Origin: Chloroflexota bacterium | Lineage (GTDB): Bacteria; Chloroflexota; Anaerolineae; B4-G1 | Direction: 5' to 3' | Assembly: GCA_024232355.1 (NCBI GenBank) | Contig: JAAEPW010000995.1 | Coordinates: 1-7,670, forward strand | Length of the DNA: 7,670 bases | Shown: positions 5,853 through 7,670 of the stretch, piece by piece | How the letters are laid out: each line of letters begins with the position of its first letter | Numbering within the stretch: position 1 is the stretch's first letter | Program-made: the position numbers and the translations under genes | Notes under the pieces: model-generated | Database searches by the model: none | What the model saw: the letters and a program-made list of their open reading frames with translations, nothing else | What the model was told of the DNA's origin: nothing

Positions 5853-7670
5853 ACACTGCCAGTTCTTCGTTCAACTCTGTCAGCAGGACAGTCAGATCAT
5901 CGCCAAAAAGCTGCCGCGCGGCGATCAGTCCACCCCGGTCGCGGAGTTGGCCGTATTGAAAATCCTGCGGCGTCGCGCTCAGGTTGAGGGCGATGGTCTC
6001 GGCGATGCGGTCGAGCCACCAACGCTGCTGCTCGGTGAAGGCGCGCCCGCCCGCTTCCTGGGCGGCGAGCCAGTCCTGGTAGCGCTGTTGGACGTGCTCC
6101 GGGTAGGGGATCAGCTCGTCGTCGAGTTGCAGCGCGTGACGGACGAGGGATACGATGTCGGTGAGGGTGCGGGCAGTACGGACACCACGGACCTTTGTTT
6201 TTTCAAGCTGGGCGTAGGCTTGCCAGAGGGACTCGGTGGTCCAGGCGTGGGGCGGCATCTGGATGCGGTCCCGCAGCTCTTGGATCTGCTGGAGGGTGAG
6301 GGATTGGCGCCGGTAGGGCTGGCTAAAGATGAGTTGCAGAGCGGTGATCTCGTCGCGGTTTTGCTCCAGGAACTCGCGAAATGATGCCACCGTTTGTTGG
6401 GCCTGGTCGGTCGTAAAGGCCGCTTCGATGACGGCGTCCTTACTGATGTCGTCTATGGTAATCTCGGTGCGATGCTTGATGTTTTGCAGCTTGGTCCGGA
6501 GGTCGGGATCGTTAAAGGGGGCGGCGGCCTCGGACATCAACTGCGCGCTGGCGGTGGCGATGTGGTCGGGCGTCGTCACCACGCCCGGACCTCCGGCGAG
6601 GGTCTGCGCCCGGGTTTGGATCACGTCGAGATTCAGAGCGTCGAGCAGACTGGCAGCCAGGTGACGGGGGGATTGGCCGCCGGTGAGGGTTTCGACCTCG
6701 GCGCGTTCGTTTTCGGTGAGCAGGGGGTCCAACCGAGAAAGGCGCACGGCGAGCGATGTAAAGTCATCCTCGGTGCAAACGCCCCAGGCAAGGCGCTCCA
6801 GGAGCTTGCTCATAGAGATGGAACGATTGCGGTCGAGGGTGCCCGCGTCTATCTTGGGATGCTCGACCACGCCCACGGCGTCGACGATGACGAAATGGGT
6901 CTTGTGCTCGGCGCTGGGGCTGACGACCTGGAGATCGGTCTGGCTGATGACGCGGGTTCCGCGCCCACGCATCTGTTTGAAAAAGTTGGCCGAGCGCACG
7001 TTGCGCATAAAGAGCAAGACCTCTAGCGGTTTGACGTCGGTGCCGGTGGCGATCATGTCGACGCTGACGGCGATGCGCGGATAATAGCTGTTGCGCAGGT
7101 CGTTGATCAGGTCCTCGGGTTTGCGGCCGGTGACCTTGTAGGTGATTTTCTGGCAGAACTCGTCGCCCTTGCCAAATTCTTCGCGCACGATGCGGACGAT
7201 CTCCTCGGCGTGGTTGTCGTCCTTGGCAAAGACGAGGGTCTTGGGGACTTCCTTGCGGCCGGGAAAGATCTCGGTAAAGAGACGGTCGCGATAGGTGCGG
7301 ATGACGGTCCGAATCTGGTCGGGGGTCTGGACCTGGGTGTCGAGGTGGCGGCCCTCGTATTCCAGGTCCTCGTCGAGCCGTTCCCAACGCTCTTGGCGAG
7401 TTTTGCGGTCGCGCTTGCCCACCCACTCCCCGGCGTCTACCGTGCTGCCCTGCTCGGTGATCCGGGTGCGGATGCGATAGACCCAGCTATCCACGTTGAC
7501 GCCATCTATGACGGCCTGTTCGTCGGTGTACTCCATCACCAGGTTCTGGTTGAAAAAGCCAAAGGTCTGCTTGGAGGGGGTGGCGGTCAGGCCGGTGAGG
7601 TAGGCGTCAAAATACTCCAACACCTGCCGCCAGACGTTATAGATGGAGCGATGGCACTCGTCAATGACGA
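5851..7670 (-). CDS. hsdR: Type I restriction enzyme R subunit (HsdR), 5'-truncated by the window edge
   Basis: This is the motor/nuclease subunit of a type I R-M enzyme: ATP-driven DNA translocation and cleavage of unmodified DNA. The open frame runs off the window; 605 residues remain. A GTG at 7621-7623 is in frame but internal, because coding continues upstream into helicase motif II. Visible superfamily 2 motifs, by residue of the fragment: DECH (3-6), TGLTATP (25-31, motif III-like), KTLVFAK (about 144-150), ATGTD (207-211, motif V) and QMRGRGTR (232-239, motif VI, DNA 6952-6975). Residues from about 385 to the end resemble the C-terminal domain of EcoEI-type HsdR, thought to contact the methyltransferase core. 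The N-terminal PD-(D/E)XK nuclease domain and the Walker A motif would lie outside the window, so intactness cannot be judged. No frameshift is seen. The TAA stop overlaps the Shine-Dalgarno of hsdS, so the two are probably co-transcribed and translationally coupled. Confidence 0.96.
   Translation of the reverse strand, partial: VIDECHRSIYNVWRQVLEYFDAYLTGLTATPSKQTFGFFNQNLVMEYTDEQAVIDGVNVDSWVYRIRTRITEQGSTVDAGEWVGKRDRKTRQERWERLDEDLEYEGRHLDTQVQTPDQIRTVIRTYRDRLFTEIFPGRKEVPKTLVFAKDDNHAEEIVRIVREEFGKGDEFCQKITYKVTGRKPEDLINDLRNSYYPRIAVSVDMIATGTDVKPLEVLLFMRNVRSANFFKQMRGRGTRVISQTDLQVVSPSAEHKTHFVIVDAVGVVEHPKIDAGTLDRNRSISMSKLLERLAWGVCTEDDFTSLAVRLSRLDPLLTENERAEVETLTGGQSPRHLAASLLDALNLDVIQTRAQTLAGGPGVVTTPDHIATASAQLMSEAAAPFNDPDLRTKLQNIKHRTEITIDDISKDAVIEAAFTTDQAQQTVASFREFLEQNRDEITALQLIFSQPYRRQSLTLQQIQELRDRIQMPPHAWTTESLWQAYAQLEKTKVRGVRTARTLTDIVSLVRHALQLDDELIPYPEHVQQRYQDWLAAQEAGGRAFTEQQRWWLDRIAETIALNLSATPQDFQYGQLRDRGGLIAARQLFGDDLTVLLTELNEELAV

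Noticed and set aside
5812..7026. Two long plus-strand open frames opposite hsdR (5812-6384 and 6394-7026)
   Set aside because: They are antisense shadows of the well-supported HsdR coding frame and have no domain of their own.

Overview
This is a bacterial chromosomal window of moderate GC content. Every supported gene lies on the minus strand, so transcription runs from high to low coordinates. The theme is a type I restriction-modification (R-M) locus in an unusual order: hsdR (5' end cut by the window edge), hsdS, a flavin-reductase-like gene, a 229-bp structured intergenic region, two unrecognised genes, then hsdM. The host cannot be named from this sequence. Leaderless gene clusters with good Shine-Dalgarno sites, frequent GTG/TTG starts and GC-rich wobble positions fit many environmental bacteria. 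A Chloroflexota-like source is only a weak guess.

Layout. Positions 7670-5851 encode the C-terminal 605 residues of HsdR, starting at the DECH box of the motor and including the C-terminal domain typical of EcoEI-like HsdR. HsdS (5841-4144) follows at once, and its Shine-Dalgarno overlaps the hsdR stop codon. It has two target-recognition domains (TRDs) separated by long helical repeats. After 31 bp comes a split-barrel flavin-reductase-like protein with a C-terminal tail resembling the small PCP_red domain (4112-3246). Region 3245-3017 has no credible gene. It carries a strong 12-bp hairpin and four copies of an octamer in both orientations. Then come a 109-aa and a 313-aa protein of unknown function and HsdM (1688-195), in one tight run with gaps of 21 and 35 bp.

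How the genes could work together. HsdR, HsdS and HsdM should form the classical pentameric type I enzyme: HsdS chooses the bipartite target, HsdM methylates adenine with S-adenosylmethionine, and HsdR translocates and cuts unmodified DNA. What is odd is that hsdM is separated from hsdS by about 2.4 kb and is placed last, behind two unknown genes whose spacing suggests co-expression with the methyltransferase. These two genes are the best candidates for undescribed accessory components, but nothing in their sequence proves it.

The left end (1-131), downstream of hsdM, is an elaborate inverted-repeat element: 16-bp terminal arms enclose a 5-bp stem bearing two 6-bp hairpins whose 6-nt loops are exactly complementary. 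It may be a small non-autonomous mobile element or a structured RNA or recombination site. I know of no named family that it matches.
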